From contig NZ_QYCN01000010.1 of assembly GCF_003583925.1 (NCBI RefSeq), forward strand, positions 36,830 through 100,829: a stretch of DNA of 64,000 bases. Reading direction: 5' to 3'. The position numbers and the translations under genes are program-made. Shown piece by piece: positions 26,199 through 34,855 of this stretch. Every line of letters begins with the position of its first letter. Within the stretch, counting starts at the first letter, position 1. The DNA is from Hymenobacter rubripertinctus (GTDB taxonomy: Bacteria > Bacteroidota > Bacteroidia > Cytophagales > Hymenobacteraceae). The notes below the pieces were generated by a model that was not told the origin of the DNA, did no database searches, and saw nothing but the letters and a program-made list of their open reading frames with translations.

Positions 26199-27554
26199 AT
26201 GATGCAATCTGCCCCTTTATGGTTCCGGCCTTACACCCGGCAACTGGCCCAACTGGCCGACTTGCTGGGCGAGCTGGAACAGGCTGGATTTGCTACTCAG
26301 GCCTTGCGCGGCGGCGAAGCTCCCCCGGGACCGGGCCTGCTGTTCGTGGATGCCGAAACTGATTTGCCGGCCCTCCAGCAGGAGCTGGCCGAACTGCCGG
26401 CTGCCACCCAGCTGATAGCCGTTTCGCTCGGGCCGTTGCTGTCGGCCGATATCTGGGGGCTGTTGCGGGCCGGGGTGGCGGAAGTGTTTAACTGGTTCGA
26501 GGTGGAAAAACCGGTGCAGATTGTCAGCTCGCGCCTGCACTACTGGCGGATGCTCGATGAACAGGTAGCCGACTTGCAGCAACGCCTCATTGGCCGTAGC
26601 GCGTGCTGGCTCAACACCTTGCGCCAGCTCGTGGATATGGCCCACTCCAACTGCCCGGTGCTGGTACTGGGCGAGAGCGGCACCGGTAAGGAGCTGGTCG
26701 CCCAGGCCATGCACCAGCTCGACCCCCGCCCTAATAAGCGCGACTGCGTGGTGGTCGACTGCACGACGCTCATTCCGGGCCTGTCGGGCTCCGAGCTGTT
26801 TGGACACGAGAAGGGCGCCTTCACCAACGCCATCAGTACCCGCGACGGGGCGCTGGCGCTGGCCCACGAGGGCACCCTGTTTCTGGACGAGCTGGGCGAA
26901 CTGCCCCTGCCCTTGCAGGCGGAACTGCTGCGGGCCTTGCAGGAAGGCACCTACAAGCGGGTGGGCAGCAACACCTGGCGGCAGGCCCGCTTTCGGCTGG
27001 TAAGTGCCACCAACCGCAACCTGGCCGAGGAAGTGCGGCAGGGCACTTTCCGCCAGGATTTATACTACCGGATTTCGGGCTGGACCTGCCAGCTACCCCC
27101 GCTACGGGAGCGAAAGGAGGATATTGCCCCGCTGGCCGAACATTTTTTTCGGCAGCATCACCACCTCACCCAGCCCATCGACCGGCAGGTGTACGACTTC
27201 CTGCTCCTGCCCGATTACCCTGGCAACGTGCGCGAGCTCCAACAGCTGGTGAGCCGCATTGCCAACAAGCACCTGGGCGAAGGCCCCGTCACTATCGGGG
27301 ATATTCCCCGCTCCGACTGGCCCGATTTCGGACGGCTAAACGCCGCCGCCCCGGGTGGCGAGCTGGAAACCGGCGTCACGAGCCTGCTCTACCAGGGCCT
27401 GGGGCTCAAGGAAATCAAGGACCAGGTAACTGAAATAGCCAAAAAAGTAGCCATCAGCCACGAAAACGGCAACCTGAAACTGGCCGCCCACCGCCTGGGT
27501 TGCAGCGAAAGAACGTTGCAGATGCACCGCGCGGAAGGTGAAATGGTGAGATGA
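26199..27554 (+). CDS. Sigma-54-type AAA+ transcriptional regulator with altered GAFTGA loop
   Basis: 451 residues. Residues 1-115 look like a degenerate receiver (LLFVDAETDL, LIAVSLGPLL) without a normal phospho-site. The AAA+ core has Walker A GESGTGKE (158-165), Walker B GTLFLDE (225-231), ATNRNLAEEVRQGTFRQDLYYR and the Arg-finger region. A Fis-type helix-turn-helix ends the protein (LAAHRLGCSERTLQMHR). The sigma-54 contact loop reads GAFTNA (206-211) instead of GAFTGA, so the mode of activation is uncertain. The last residues (EGEMVR) are encoded by a repeat motif also seen at 9980-9999. It is divergently placed beside the accessory locus and is the best candidate for its regulator. Confidence 0.86.
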   Translation: MMQSAPLWFRPYTRQLAQLADLLGELEQAGFATQALRGGEAPPGPGLLFVDAETDLPALQQELAELPAATQLIAVSLGPLLSADIWGLLRAGVAEVFNWFEVEKPVQIVSSRLHYWRMLDEQVADLQQRLIGRSACWLNTLRQLVDMAHSNCPVLVLGESGTGKELVAQAMHQLDPRPNKRDCVVVDCTTLIPGLSGSELFGHEKGAFTNAISTRDGALALAHEGTLFLDELGELPLPLQAELLRALQEGTYKRVGSNTWRQARFRLVSATNRNLAEEVRQGTFRQDLYYRISGWTCQLPPLRERKEDIAPLAEHFFRQHHHLTQPIDRQVYDFLLLPDYPGNVRELQQLVSRIANKHLGEGPVTIGDIPRSDWPDFGRLNAAAPGGELETGVTSLLYQGLGLKEIKDQVTEIAKKVAISHENGNLKLAAHRLGCSERTLQMHRAEGEMVR

Positions 27555-27559
27555 TGCGT

Positions 27560-27721
27560 TTGCTGGTTGTCAGTTGTCAGTTGTCAGTTGTCAGGAAGAG
27601 AACGTTATTCAGCGCGGAGCGAAGAAGCTCGCGTGCCGACGTTGCAAAGCCAGCCAGCCAGCCAGCCAGCCAGCCCAAGGAGAACACGCAGGATTCTTCG
27701 CTTCGCGTTGAATGACGTTCT
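27560..27721. repeat. GTTGTCA 7-mer array plus REP-like inverted repeat
   Basis: About four GTTGTCA units (27565-27594) follow the regulator stop. They are followed by REP-like arms at about 27599-27635 and 27685-27721 with AGCGAAG cores. Between the arms lies a run of GCCA tetramers (27650-27674). The element fills the space between two convergent genes. Confidence 0.8.
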
Positions 27722-27744
27722 GTTTGACCCGTCCAATCATTCAT

Positions 27745-28563
27745 TTACCCATTAGCCAGAAGCCACGGGTCGCGCCACCTAGCGGGCACTTCGGCCACTC
27801 CGGTTACGGGGGCGGCGGCCGGCGGCGTGGGGCGCACGTGGCGGATGAGGCCGAGCAGGTTGCCAGCCAGCACCTGGCGGGCGGCGGATCTGGGCAGGTG
27901 CAGGGCCTTGATTTTGCTGAGCTCCACGCCCGGGTGCAGCCAGGGACCATCGGAGCCGAAGAGGAACTTGCCGGGACCAGCGCGCTCCAGGGCCCGGCGC
28001 AGGATGTCGAAGCGACGCACGCCCGAGGTATCGGTGTAGATGTTGGGGCAGCGCACCAGGTAGTCGATGAGGCCGGCCTGGGCCCGCCAGTCATCGGCAA
28101 ACGAGCCCAGATGCGGAATGATAAAGTTGACGTCGGGATACTGCTCGGCCAACAGCTCGACCACCGAAATTTCCCCCACCACATCGTAGAGCACCGGCAA
28201 ACAAAAAGCCCGGGCCACGTCGCATATTTCGCGGCTGATGCGGGCGTCGTAGCGGTGGCACTTGATGCCCACGAAGCCGTAGTCGCGCACGGCCCGGCCC
28301 ACCAGCTCGCGCACCCGGCCCCGGTCGCGGCGGGCGTGCACAAAGGCGAAACCGTAGAACCGGCCGGGTTGCTGCCGTACCAGGCCGGCCACCTGGGCAT
28401 TGGCCACGGCGTAATCGGAGTGAAAGGCAGCGAAAAGCACGGTGCGCCGGATGCCGGCCTCGTCGGCCCACTCCAGGTAGGAGCCGAGGGGCGCGTCGGT
28501 ATCCCAGGGGCCGGTAAGGCCGTCGCCCCGACCGGCGTGGCAGTGGCAGTCGATGATGAGCAT
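27745..28563 (-). CDS. Amidohydrolase-family metal-dependent hydrolase
   Basis: 272 residues of the amidohydrolase 2 (TIM-barrel) type. The metal motif HxH is H7/H9 (IIDCHCHAG), followed by GIKCHRYDA, NFIIPHLGSF with the strand-end His, and FLFGSDGPW with the catalytic Asp region. Predicted to be cytoplasmic because no signal peptide is present. Substrate unknown; relatives include decarboxylases and lactonases. It is the last gene of the minus-strand accessory locus, 69 bp after the Cys-rich gene. Confidence 0.83.
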   Translation of the reverse strand: MLIIDCHCHAGRGDGLTGPWDTDAPLGSYLEWADEAGIRRTVLFAAFHSDYAVANAQVAGLVRQQPGRFYGFAFVHARRDRGRVRELVGRAVRDYGFVGIKCHRYDARISREICDVARAFCLPVLYDVVGEISVVELLAEQYPDVNFIIPHLGSFADDWRAQAGLIDYLVRCPNIYTDTSGVRRFDILRRALERAGPGKFLFGSDGPWLHPGVELSKIKALHLPRSAARQVLAGNLLGLIRHVRPTPPAAAPVTGVAEVPARWRDPWLLANG

Positions 28564-28632
28564 GAGGCAGAAATTGGGGGTTAGCGGAAGGGGGCCGAAA
28601 CCGGCCCGGGCGGCGGTACAGCGGGCTCCTGG

Positions 28633-28989
28633 TCAGCCTTGGTGGCGGCACCGGGCGCAGCCGCAGCGGCCTGGGCCAACGGCCGTTACCCGCCGCAGCT
28701 TCCCGGCCAGCCGGAACCGCCGCAGGAACCGTAGCAGCGCCTGCTGGCACTGGGGGCAGGGCCGGTGGCGGCCAATCAGCAGCACCGAGCGCACCTGGCT
28801 GGTAAAGGCCGGGTTGGCCGCCACCTGCCGGCTGAACCAGCGGATAACCTGGGGCTCCAACTGATGCCCGCACCCGGCCCCGCAGTCGGGCGCCAGCTGC
28901 GGGGCCGGCCGTAGCGGCACCCGCAGGAGCCGGCCGCTAGTGGTGTACACGTTGGCCTGCGGAGTAACGGGCAGAAAGGGGGCTGACAT
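28633..28989 (-). CDS. Small Cys-rich protein, possibly deaminase-like
   Basis: 118 residues, basic and not exported. It has a strand-rich start (NVYTTSGRLLRVPLRP), a CGAGCGH segment, a helix beginning HQLEPQVIRWFSRQ, a strand (RSVLLIGRH), then PCPQCQQALLRFLRRF and a final CGCARC. The order of a His/Glu helix, a strand and PCxxC heading a helix recalls the nucleic-acid deaminase fold, but the first motif is HxxE rather than HxE. A zinc ribbon is an equally good reading. Its place between an AONS-like enzyme and an amidohydrolase gives no further clue. Confidence 0.6.
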   Translation of the reverse strand: MSAPFLPVTPQANVYTTSGRLLRVPLRPAPQLAPDCGAGCGHQLEPQVIRWFSRQVAANPAFTSQVRSVLLIGRHRPCPQCQQALLRFLRRFRLAGKLRRVTAVGPGRCGCARCRHQG

Positions 28990-29060
28990 GGCGTTGGGGG
29001 CTAAAGAGCACTATTCATTAATCCACTTGCTTTCATTTTTTTTACAACCTGGCATTCCGT

Positions 29061-30185
29061 TCAGCCCCCCTTCCAGTGGTGCTGTGCGTTACCGGGCGCT
29101 TCAATCTGAAGTCCGGGCTCCAGCTGGCGCAACCCCACCGCTATTGCCCGGCTCAGCTGCCCGATATCGGCCACCGAGTGGTCGGCGCGGAGGCAGCAGG
29201 CGACTTCGGGCACGGTAGGCCGGCGCGCATCGGCCAGCAGCAGGACGCGGATACCCCGGCGGCGCAGGTACTCGTGCAGACCGAAAGCGGCGTGAGCAGC
29301 GGACAGCCGCAGTTTTTGCACCGGAAACAGCCCCCCGGCGGGTCTCAGGCCGCCGGCGGTCAGCGCCTGCCGGAACTGGCAGATGCGGCATAGCAGGCGG
29401 TGGCGGCGGACGTCGCCCGACCGGGCATCCTGGTGCAGGGCCTGAGCGGCCAGCCAGGCGTGCAGCTCCGAGGCGGGGCTGGTATGCACCCGCGTTTCGC
29501 TTCGTTGCCGGAACCGGGTCAGGTGGGTGGCACTACCGGCCAGCACCGCCACCGGCACGCCCAGCCCCTTCGCCAACGACGTGATGGTGAGCACTCCTGC
29601 CCCCGCCACCCCCGCATGCACCAGGCTGCCGCCCCCGCCCCGGCCCCAGGGGCTGCCCGGTCCGGGAGCAGCCCCGAGCAGCCCGAAAGCCTGGGTATCA
29701 TCCACGAGGAGCACGGAGCCGGGGAAGGGCCGGAGCAGGCGCTGGTAATCGGCCAGCGGGGCGGGGCGGCCGGCCGCCAGCAGCCACCCGTCACTCAGCA
29801 GCCAGGGCACCCGGCCGGCCCGGGCGTAGGCGGCCAGCAGGCGGCCCAGCTGCGCCAGGTCGCCCGACCGGAACCGGACCACCTGGTGGCCCCGCAGCAA
29901 GGCGTGTTCCGCGCCCCAGCGGCCGACGGGGTACAGCGCCTCATCGAGCAACAGCACCGCTTTGGGCGGCAGCAGGTGCACCACGTCCCAGAACAGGTGC
30001 AGGGTGGACGGGGCCAGCAACCCGGCTTCTAGCCCCTGGCGGCGGGCCACCTCTGCACCCACCGCCCCCGCCAGCCCCGATTCGCGCAGCGCCGCTGGCT
30101 GGCCGGTAGTCAGGCCCAGGCCGGCCGGCAGCTGCGCGGGCAGTGCCGGCCGGCCCAGATAAAGCGCCGAGGTGAAGTCGAGCAT
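29061..30185 (-). CDS. AONS/KBL-like PLP-dependent acyltransferase-type enzyme
   Basis: 374-residue fold-type I PLP protein related to the alpha-oxoamine synthase group. VDDTQAFGLLG (161-171) corresponds to DEAHSxGxxG with the cofactor Asp, and the Schiff-base Lys is K206 in ITSLAKGLGVPVAVLAG. It opens with MLDFTSALYLG and lacks export signals. True family members condense an amino acid with an acyl-CoA, but here the usual His of DEAHS is Gln, so activity may differ. It is co-directional with the unknown 670-residue gene and zincin upstream, separated by a long inverted repeat. Confidence 0.78.
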   Translation of the reverse strand: MLDFTSALYLGRPALPAQLPAGLGLTTGQPAALRESGLAGAVGAEVARRQGLEAGLLAPSTLHLFWDVVHLLPPKAVLLLDEALYPVGRWGAEHALLRGHQVVRFRSGDLAQLGRLLAAYARAGRVPWLLSDGWLLAAGRPAPLADYQRLLRPFPGSVLLVDDTQAFGLLGAAPGPGSPWGRGGGGSLVHAGVAGAGVLTITSLAKGLGVPVAVLAGSATHLTRFRQRSETRVHTSPASELHAWLAAQALHQDARSGDVRRHRLLCRICQFRQALTAGGLRPAGGLFPVQKLRLSAAHAAFGLHEYLRRRGIRVLLLADARRPTVPEVACCLRADHSVADIGQLSRAIAVGLRQLEPGLQIEAPGNAQHHWKGG

Positions 30186-30420
30186 ATTGGTTGGTGGTTT
30201 TTGGTTGCTGGTTGCTGGTTGTCAGTTGTTGGTTGTCAGTTGTCAGTTGTCGGGAGGACTTCATTCAGAGCGCAGCGAAGAATCTCGCGTGAAGTTGCTT
30301 GAACAGACATTCCCTAACGTCAGCACGCACGATTCTTCGCTGCGTTCTGAATGACGTTCTCCTGACAACTAGCAACTGACAACTAGCAACTGACGACCGA
30401 CGACCGACGACCAACAACTA
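30186..30420. repeat. Compound inverted repeat: 7-mer arrays enclosing REP-like arms
   Basis: GTTGTCA/GTTGCTG units (about 30187-30250) and their inverted counterpart (about 30363-30420) form the outer arms. REP-like arms with GCAGCGAAGAATC (30253-30291/30324-30362) form the inner pair. The left edge touches the start codon of the AONS-like gene and the right edge contains the TAG stop of the 670-residue gene, so the entire intergenic region is one nested palindrome. Confidence 0.88.
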
Positions 30421-32430
30421 CGAAGACACGCGGCGCAGACCGGGAACGGCTACCGGCCGGGGCGGGCCAATGGGTGCGCCGCTGCTGAGCTGGCGGTTGC
30501 GCTGCTGGGAAGCGGCTTGCAGGGCGGCCTGGCGCTCAATGAGGGCGCCGGGCTGCTGGTACCGGTCTTCGCTGGCCGGCAGAACAACGCGGGCATCCAC
30601 GATGTCGGAGGCAATATCGACGCCCGTAACGGCCTTGTAGGCGTGGATGTAGCGCTGAATTTCCTCGCGCCAGTAGTGGGCCCAGTTGGCGGCGTTGGAA
30701 GCCCCGATGGTGGGGTCGTTCCAGGAGCCGTAGCGGATGGAGAGCAACAGCTGCTCGCCGAATGCGCCCAGGTCGCGGAAGTGCGAAATATTGGTCGGGT
30801 TCCAGCCTTGCAGCTGCTTCATGTTGTCCACCCGGTCCATCCAGGGCTCGGAGTAGGGCACCATCACGCGCCCCCCCAGAAACTCGCGCACCTCGGGGCG
30901 GGCCAGCAGCCACTGCTGGCTCAGCATTTCGGCCCGGGCCGTCCAGGGCAGGTCGCCGTACTGGTTGTGGGCGCCTTCGGCCAGCAGCAGATGCACCTCG
31001 CGCAGGTTGTTGAGCATCGGGAAGCCGTCGGGGATGACGGTGGTGAAGTTGGCCTGCTGGTAGAACTCCACCGCCGCCCGCAGCAGCGAGTGGAACCCGT
31101 GCTGGAAGTTGGTGCGGTGCTCGGCCACCGGAATATCCTGCACGGCCTTGCCGATGAGCGAGTAGCCGTACTCATAGCGGTATTCCAGGTTGCGCCGGTT
31201 GAGGGTGAGCCGGTTGCGCTCGTCCTCGATGTAGCCCCAGAGCAGATTCCCGAGCGGGCGCAGGGGGTCGATGTTGATGTTGGCCAGCGGGTCCTGGCCG
31301 GGGCCGCCGCGGCGCACGTTCTGGAAGCGCAGGCTCAGCATGTTCATCGTTTGCACCAACCCGCCCTCCTCGTGCCAGTACGACCAGATCAGCTCCATCA
31401 GGGGCGGGCTCTGCAGGCGCGACTTCAGGATGCCGTAGCACCCAATGCCCAGCTCGTGGTCTTTCTTGAGGGGCAGATCGGCGAGTTTATCCCGAATCAA
31501 CCCGAAATACGGCAGCACTTTGCCCTCCTGGTTACTCAGCTCGTCGAGGTAGGCGTTGCGCAGGGCCCCGATATTGGCCCCACCGAGGCGGTTGCTGTCG
31601 GCGGCGCGGCGGCGCAGCTGCTCCAGGCGCGGACTCCGGTTGCGGTTGCCGCCAATGTCTTCGACCCCATTCAGGGCGTCGTAGTCCAGGTCGTGGTCGA
31701 GGGCCAGGCCAGCCTCCTGCATCAGATAAAACTCAGTGGCATTCTTGAGCAGGCCCCAGGAGGCCACCCGCGAGAAGGGCGAGTACTGGGTCCGCAGCTG
31801 CTGGCGTACCGGACCGGCTTCGTTGAGGTCGGCGCACATCACCCGATCAACGAAGGACCGGTAGCGGGCGAAGTTGATGGTGCGGTGCCGGATCAGGGTC
31901 CACAGGGCCTGATCCGGGGTTACCTCGCGGCCGGCGGCCTGTAGCGTAACCTTGGCCGGGCGCTCATCCACGGGGTCAATTACGCGCAGCTTTACCGGCC
32001 CGAAATCAGTGAGCGGGGCCAGCTGGTCGTCGGAGTCGAGGCGGCTGTCGGTAAAATAGCCTTCCACTGTAAAGGTGCCCAGCTCGTCCCAGGTCGAAAT
32101 CTGCCAGCTGAACTGCACGCTGGCCTTGTCGAGCAAGGAAATTTCGTCGGTCGGGTAGCTGATTTCGCGGAAGGGCAGCTGGCCCTGGTCGGCGTTATCG
32201 GCCGGTTTGGGGGGGGCCAGGGCGTCCTTGCGGAGGCTGAATTTCCAGAAGTAAGATTCCGGCTCAGACCCGGATTCCGACAGGTTCCGGAAAACCAGTT
32301 TGAGGCCCTGATACTGCTTGAGCACCTCGGTCAGCGTCTTATCGTTGTTTTCGGTGCCCACTTCCAGGGTCAGGTTGATGGGGTCGCCCAGCGTTATCTG
32401 GCTGGCGTCGATGCTTAGCTCGCGGTACAT
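30418..32430 (-). CDS. Large unrecognised protein of the accessory locus
   Basis: 670 residues, no signal peptide, no membrane helix. Residues 1 to ~165 look like a beta-sandwich (MYRELSIDASQITLGDPINL, FTVEGYFTDSRLDSDDQL, VKLRVIDPVDE). The remainder is mostly helical with conserved-looking aromatic and charged patches (WSYWHEEGG, EYRYEYGYSLIGKAV, NFQHGFHSLLRAAVEFYQQ, WAHYWREEIQRYIHAYK). The C-terminal ~40 residues are a Gln/Arg/Pro tail. It starts 4 bp after the zincin gene ends, so the two are tightly linked. I recognise no family; a structural or substrate-holding partner of the protease is one possibility. Confidence 0.75.
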   Translation of the reverse strand: MYRELSIDASQITLGDPINLTLEVGTENNDKTLTEVLKQYQGLKLVFRNLSESGSEPESYFWKFSLRKDALAPPKPADNADQGQLPFREISYPTDEISLLDKASVQFSWQISTWDELGTFTVEGYFTDSRLDSDDQLAPLTDFGPVKLRVIDPVDERPAKVTLQAAGREVTPDQALWTLIRHRTINFARYRSFVDRVMCADLNEAGPVRQQLRTQYSPFSRVASWGLLKNATEFYLMQEAGLALDHDLDYDALNGVEDIGGNRNRSPRLEQLRRRAADSNRLGGANIGALRNAYLDELSNQEGKVLPYFGLIRDKLADLPLKKDHELGIGCYGILKSRLQSPPLMELIWSYWHEEGGLVQTMNMLSLRFQNVRRGGPGQDPLANINIDPLRPLGNLLWGYIEDERNRLTLNRRNLEYRYEYGYSLIGKAVQDIPVAEHRTNFQHGFHSLLRAAVEFYQQANFTTVIPDGFPMLNNLREVHLLLAEGAHNQYGDLPWTARAEMLSQQWLLARPEVREFLGGRVMVPYSEPWMDRVDNMKQLQGWNPTNISHFRDLGAFGEQLLLSIRYGSWNDPTIGASNAANWAHYWREEIQRYIHAYKAVTGVDIASDIVDARVVLPASEDRYQQPGALIERQAALQAASQQRNRQLSSGAPIGPPRPVAVPGLRRVSS

Positions 32431-32434
32431 GGGG

Positions 32435-33757
32435 CTAGGAGGTTAAGAGTTGGAGATAGGGAGATGCGCCCGGGGGCCGGGCCGGCGGGCCACAGTAGGC
32501 ATTGGCCCGGTTCAGGGCCCAGCGGGTGAGCAGGTGGCGCAGCTGCCGGGTTTCCTGGCCGGCCGTGAGCTGGCCGTCGGCTTTGGCCTGGCCCAGCACG
32601 GCGAACACCAGCGTGGGCGGGTACTGCCCGAACTGCGCGGGCGCGGCCCGCCACTGCCCGAACAGCGCCCGCAGCCGCTCCGGCCGGCGCTCGGCCACCG
32701 GAAACAGCCCGGCCAACTGCCGCCCCCCCAACGCCGCCGACTGGTGCCCCAGCACGAGGCCGGCGAAGGCGGGCAGCACCCGCTCCAGGGCAGCCAGCAG
32801 GTCGCGCTTGCGGGCCGGCAGCTTATCGGTGGGGTACAGGGCCTCCCACTGCCGCCCCAGCGCCGCCCACTGCGGATGCGGGTACAGGGCCGCACCAAGG
32901 GCCAGGCTGATTTTCACCCGAATCCAGGGCACCGGGTGGGGGCCGTCGGTGCTGATGCGGAACACGAAATAGCTCGGCAGGCTCACCACGCTCATCAGCC
33001 CGTAAGTGGCCGAAATGCCCAGGTGGGCCACGGCCCAGAAATCCGACAGGATTTCGTTCAGCCAGCGGCTGAGCAGTTCCCAGGGCAGGCGCCGGGCCGG
33101 GTTGGTGCCACCGAGGTAGCGGCGGCTCAGCTCGTCGCGGATGGTGGTGGTGAGGCCCAGCAGCTCGGAGCCCTGGTGGCCCACCTCATGAATGAGGGAA
33201 GCCGCAATGCCGCTGCCCACCATCCGCTCCCGCGGAATCTGAATTACGCCCACCGGGTTGTCGTCGCCGCCGGGCAGGCGGGTGCGGGCCCGGCGGATGG
33301 CCGCCCCGTGGCCCCGTTGCACGAAGCAGATCAGGGGCGGGGCGTCGTAGAGGTGGGCGGGCAGGCGCAGGGCGTCTTCGGCCAGCACATCGAGGCCGGC
33401 CAGCCAGGTACCGGTGCCGTGCTCCCCGCGCTGGGTGAGCACATCGGCAAAAATATCGAGCTGGTCGAGCAGGTTGTTGAAGCGCAGCTTAAGCAGCACG
33501 TAGCGGCCCTGGCAGTCGGCGGTGCTCACCGCCACCGCTTCGGGGCTCCTGATCCAGCGGATGAACTCGCCCAGGCGGCCGCGCAAATCGAAGGCAATGC
33601 GGGCCAGGTGCCGGTTGATGGCCGCCTGCGCCACCCCCGACACCCCGGCGGCCAGCACCATGGGCGTGTTCAGCGAGAACGAGCGCACGAGTTGCAGCCG
33701 GCTCAGCAGGGCCTGGGTTTCGTTCACCAGCAAGTGGGTATCGGCGGGGCGTCGCAT
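32435..33757 (-). CDS. Zincin metalloprotease-like protein
   Basis: 440 residues with HEVGH at 190-194 (SLIHEVGHQGSELLGL) and, 40 residues later, NEILSD (E235, D239), the HExxH...ExxxD pattern of gluzincins. The N-terminal ~180 residues and the helical C-terminal half are unlike families I know. There is no signal peptide, so it acts in the cytoplasm or is exported by a dedicated route. It ends 4 bp before the 670-residue gene. The nearby acidic/cationic proteins are plausible substrates (inference). Confidence 0.78.
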   Translation of the reverse strand: MRRPADTHLLVNETQALLSRLQLVRSFSLNTPMVLAAGVSGVAQAAINRHLARIAFDLRGRLGEFIRWIRSPEAVAVSTADCQGRYVLLKLRFNNLLDQLDIFADVLTQRGEHGTGTWLAGLDVLAEDALRLPAHLYDAPPLICFVQRGHGAAIRRARTRLPGGDDNPVGVIQIPRERMVGSGIAASLIHEVGHQGSELLGLTTTIRDELSRRYLGGTNPARRLPWELLSRWLNEILSDFWAVAHLGISATYGLMSVVSLPSYFVFRISTDGPHPVPWIRVKISLALGAALYPHPQWAALGRQWEALYPTDKLPARKRDLLAALERVLPAFAGLVLGHQSAALGGRQLAGLFPVAERRPERLRALFGQWRAAPAQFGQYPPTLVFAVLGQAKADGQLTAGQETRQLRHLLTRWALNRANAYCGPPARPPGASPYLQLLTS

Positions 33758-33768
33758 GTTTTTGAGCG

Positions 33769-33914
33769 GTTAGCTGACAGCTATTAGCTGAGGGAATGGT
33801 TTGATGACGGGAAGAACACTTATGCGTTTGTCTACCTGCGAACCTGCTGCATCCGATGTAAATACCTGGCTTCCAGCAGAAAAGCTAACGGCTATCAGCT
33901 ACTAGCTAACAGCT
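33769..33914. repeat. Intergenic inverted arrays of TAGCTGA-type 7-mers
   Basis: Left array 33769-33791 (TTAGCTGACAGCTATTAGCT) and right array 33883-33914 (units AGCTAAC, GGCTATC, AGCTACT) are complementary. The left starts 12 nt upstream of the zincin start codon and the right ends 6 nt before the stop of the acidic-head protein, so the arms border both genes. Confidence 0.8.
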
Positions 33915-33920
33915 CCATAA

Positions 33921-34742
33921 TCAGAGCTGGATGACGAGGGTGCGGCCGCGGCGCGTCCAAGTGCCGCGGGTGGGCCGTCCGGAGCCCTGTTGGCCCCCGG
34001 AGCTGCTTTGCCCGTTGCCGTTGCGGCCGTAGCTGCGGGTAGTGGGCGCCTCCGTGGCGCGGCGGAAGGTGCCATCGGTGTTGCGGGGCCGCAGCAAACC
34101 CGGCGCATGCTGGTGCGCAGCCTTGGCCAGGGCCTGGCGCACCAGGGCCGAAGCGGGCTTGTGGGGCTGCCGACGGTGCAGGGCGGCCGTGTTGCGGGTG
34201 GCCGCGTTGGCGAAGCGCACGTAAGCCCGGGCCGTTTCAAACTCCTGGTCTTCGGGACTCAGCCCTTCCAGCTCCAGCTCAAACATTTTGCTGGCGAAGC
34301 CCCCGAGCTTGCTGCCCACGGCCCCACCCAGCGGTCCGCCGAAGAAGGTACCGATGGCTCCGCCGGCAATGGGCAGGGCTTTTCTGGCCACGTTTTTCAG
34401 TACCCCGCCCAGTTTTTTGAAGAGCGGCGACCGAACCGCCCCCCGCACGGCCCGGCCGGCTTTCTTGATCAGGCTGCCCAGGAACTGGTCCAGCTCCTGC
34501 TCACTCTGCACGCTCAGCAGCTCGTGGGCCAGCTCCATTTCCTGGTTCTCACTCAGGCCGTAGCCCATTTCCTCCTCCCCCTCATCCTCCGATTCGCTTT
34601 CGGATTCGTCGTCGCGCAGATACTCCTGGTCGAACTCGTAGGACGCCCCGTTGTCGGAGGCCTCGTAGCTGCCTTCCATTTCCATTTCGAACTCGTGGCC
34701 GAACTCCGGGCCCTCGAACTCAAATTCATTGTCGTTGTACAT
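33921..34742 (-). CDS. Acidic-head, cationic Gly-zipper protein A
   Basis: 273 residues from MYNDNEFEFEGPEF. Residues 1-80 are extremely acidic with Phe (FEFEGPEFGHEFEMEMEG, DDESESESEDEGEEE). Then ELAHELLSVQSEQELDQFLG leads into a basic segment (IKKAGRAVRGAVRS) and a hydrophobic Gly/Ala zipper (LPIAGGAIGTFFGGPLGGAV). A second conserved block is FETARAYVRFANAATRN, then HAPGLL, a Ser/Gly/Gln-rich linker and the terminal TWTRRGRTLVIQL. No signal peptide. It shares every block with protein B. The layout, an anionic pro-part before a cationic membrane-seeking core, recalls membrane-active peptide precursors, but function is unproven. Confidence 0.78.
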   Translation of the reverse strand: MYNDNEFEFEGPEFGHEFEMEMEGSYEASDNGASYEFDQEYLRDDESESESEDEGEEEMGYGLSENQEMELAHELLSVQSEQELDQFLGSLIKKAGRAVRGAVRSPLFKKLGGVLKNVARKALPIAGGAIGTFFGGPLGGAVGSKLGGFASKMFELELEGLSPEDQEFETARAYVRFANAATRNTAALHRRQPHKPASALVRQALAKAAHQHAPGLLRPRNTDGTFRRATEAPTTRSYGRNGNGQSSSGGQQGSGRPTRGTWTRRGRTLVIQL

Positions 34743-34855
34743 GATGGTTGGTTTTGATTGGTGGTTGGGGATGTTCAGTTGCTGGTGGAAGGGGCTCAGG
34801 GAGTAGTGAAAAGCCAAAAACCATTCACCAGAACCCACCCGCTAAAAACCAGCCC

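Noticed and set aside
27650..27674. GCCA tetramer run as a phase-variable coding repeat
   Set aside because: It lies between convergent genes inside the loop of a REP-like hairpin and in no coding frame.
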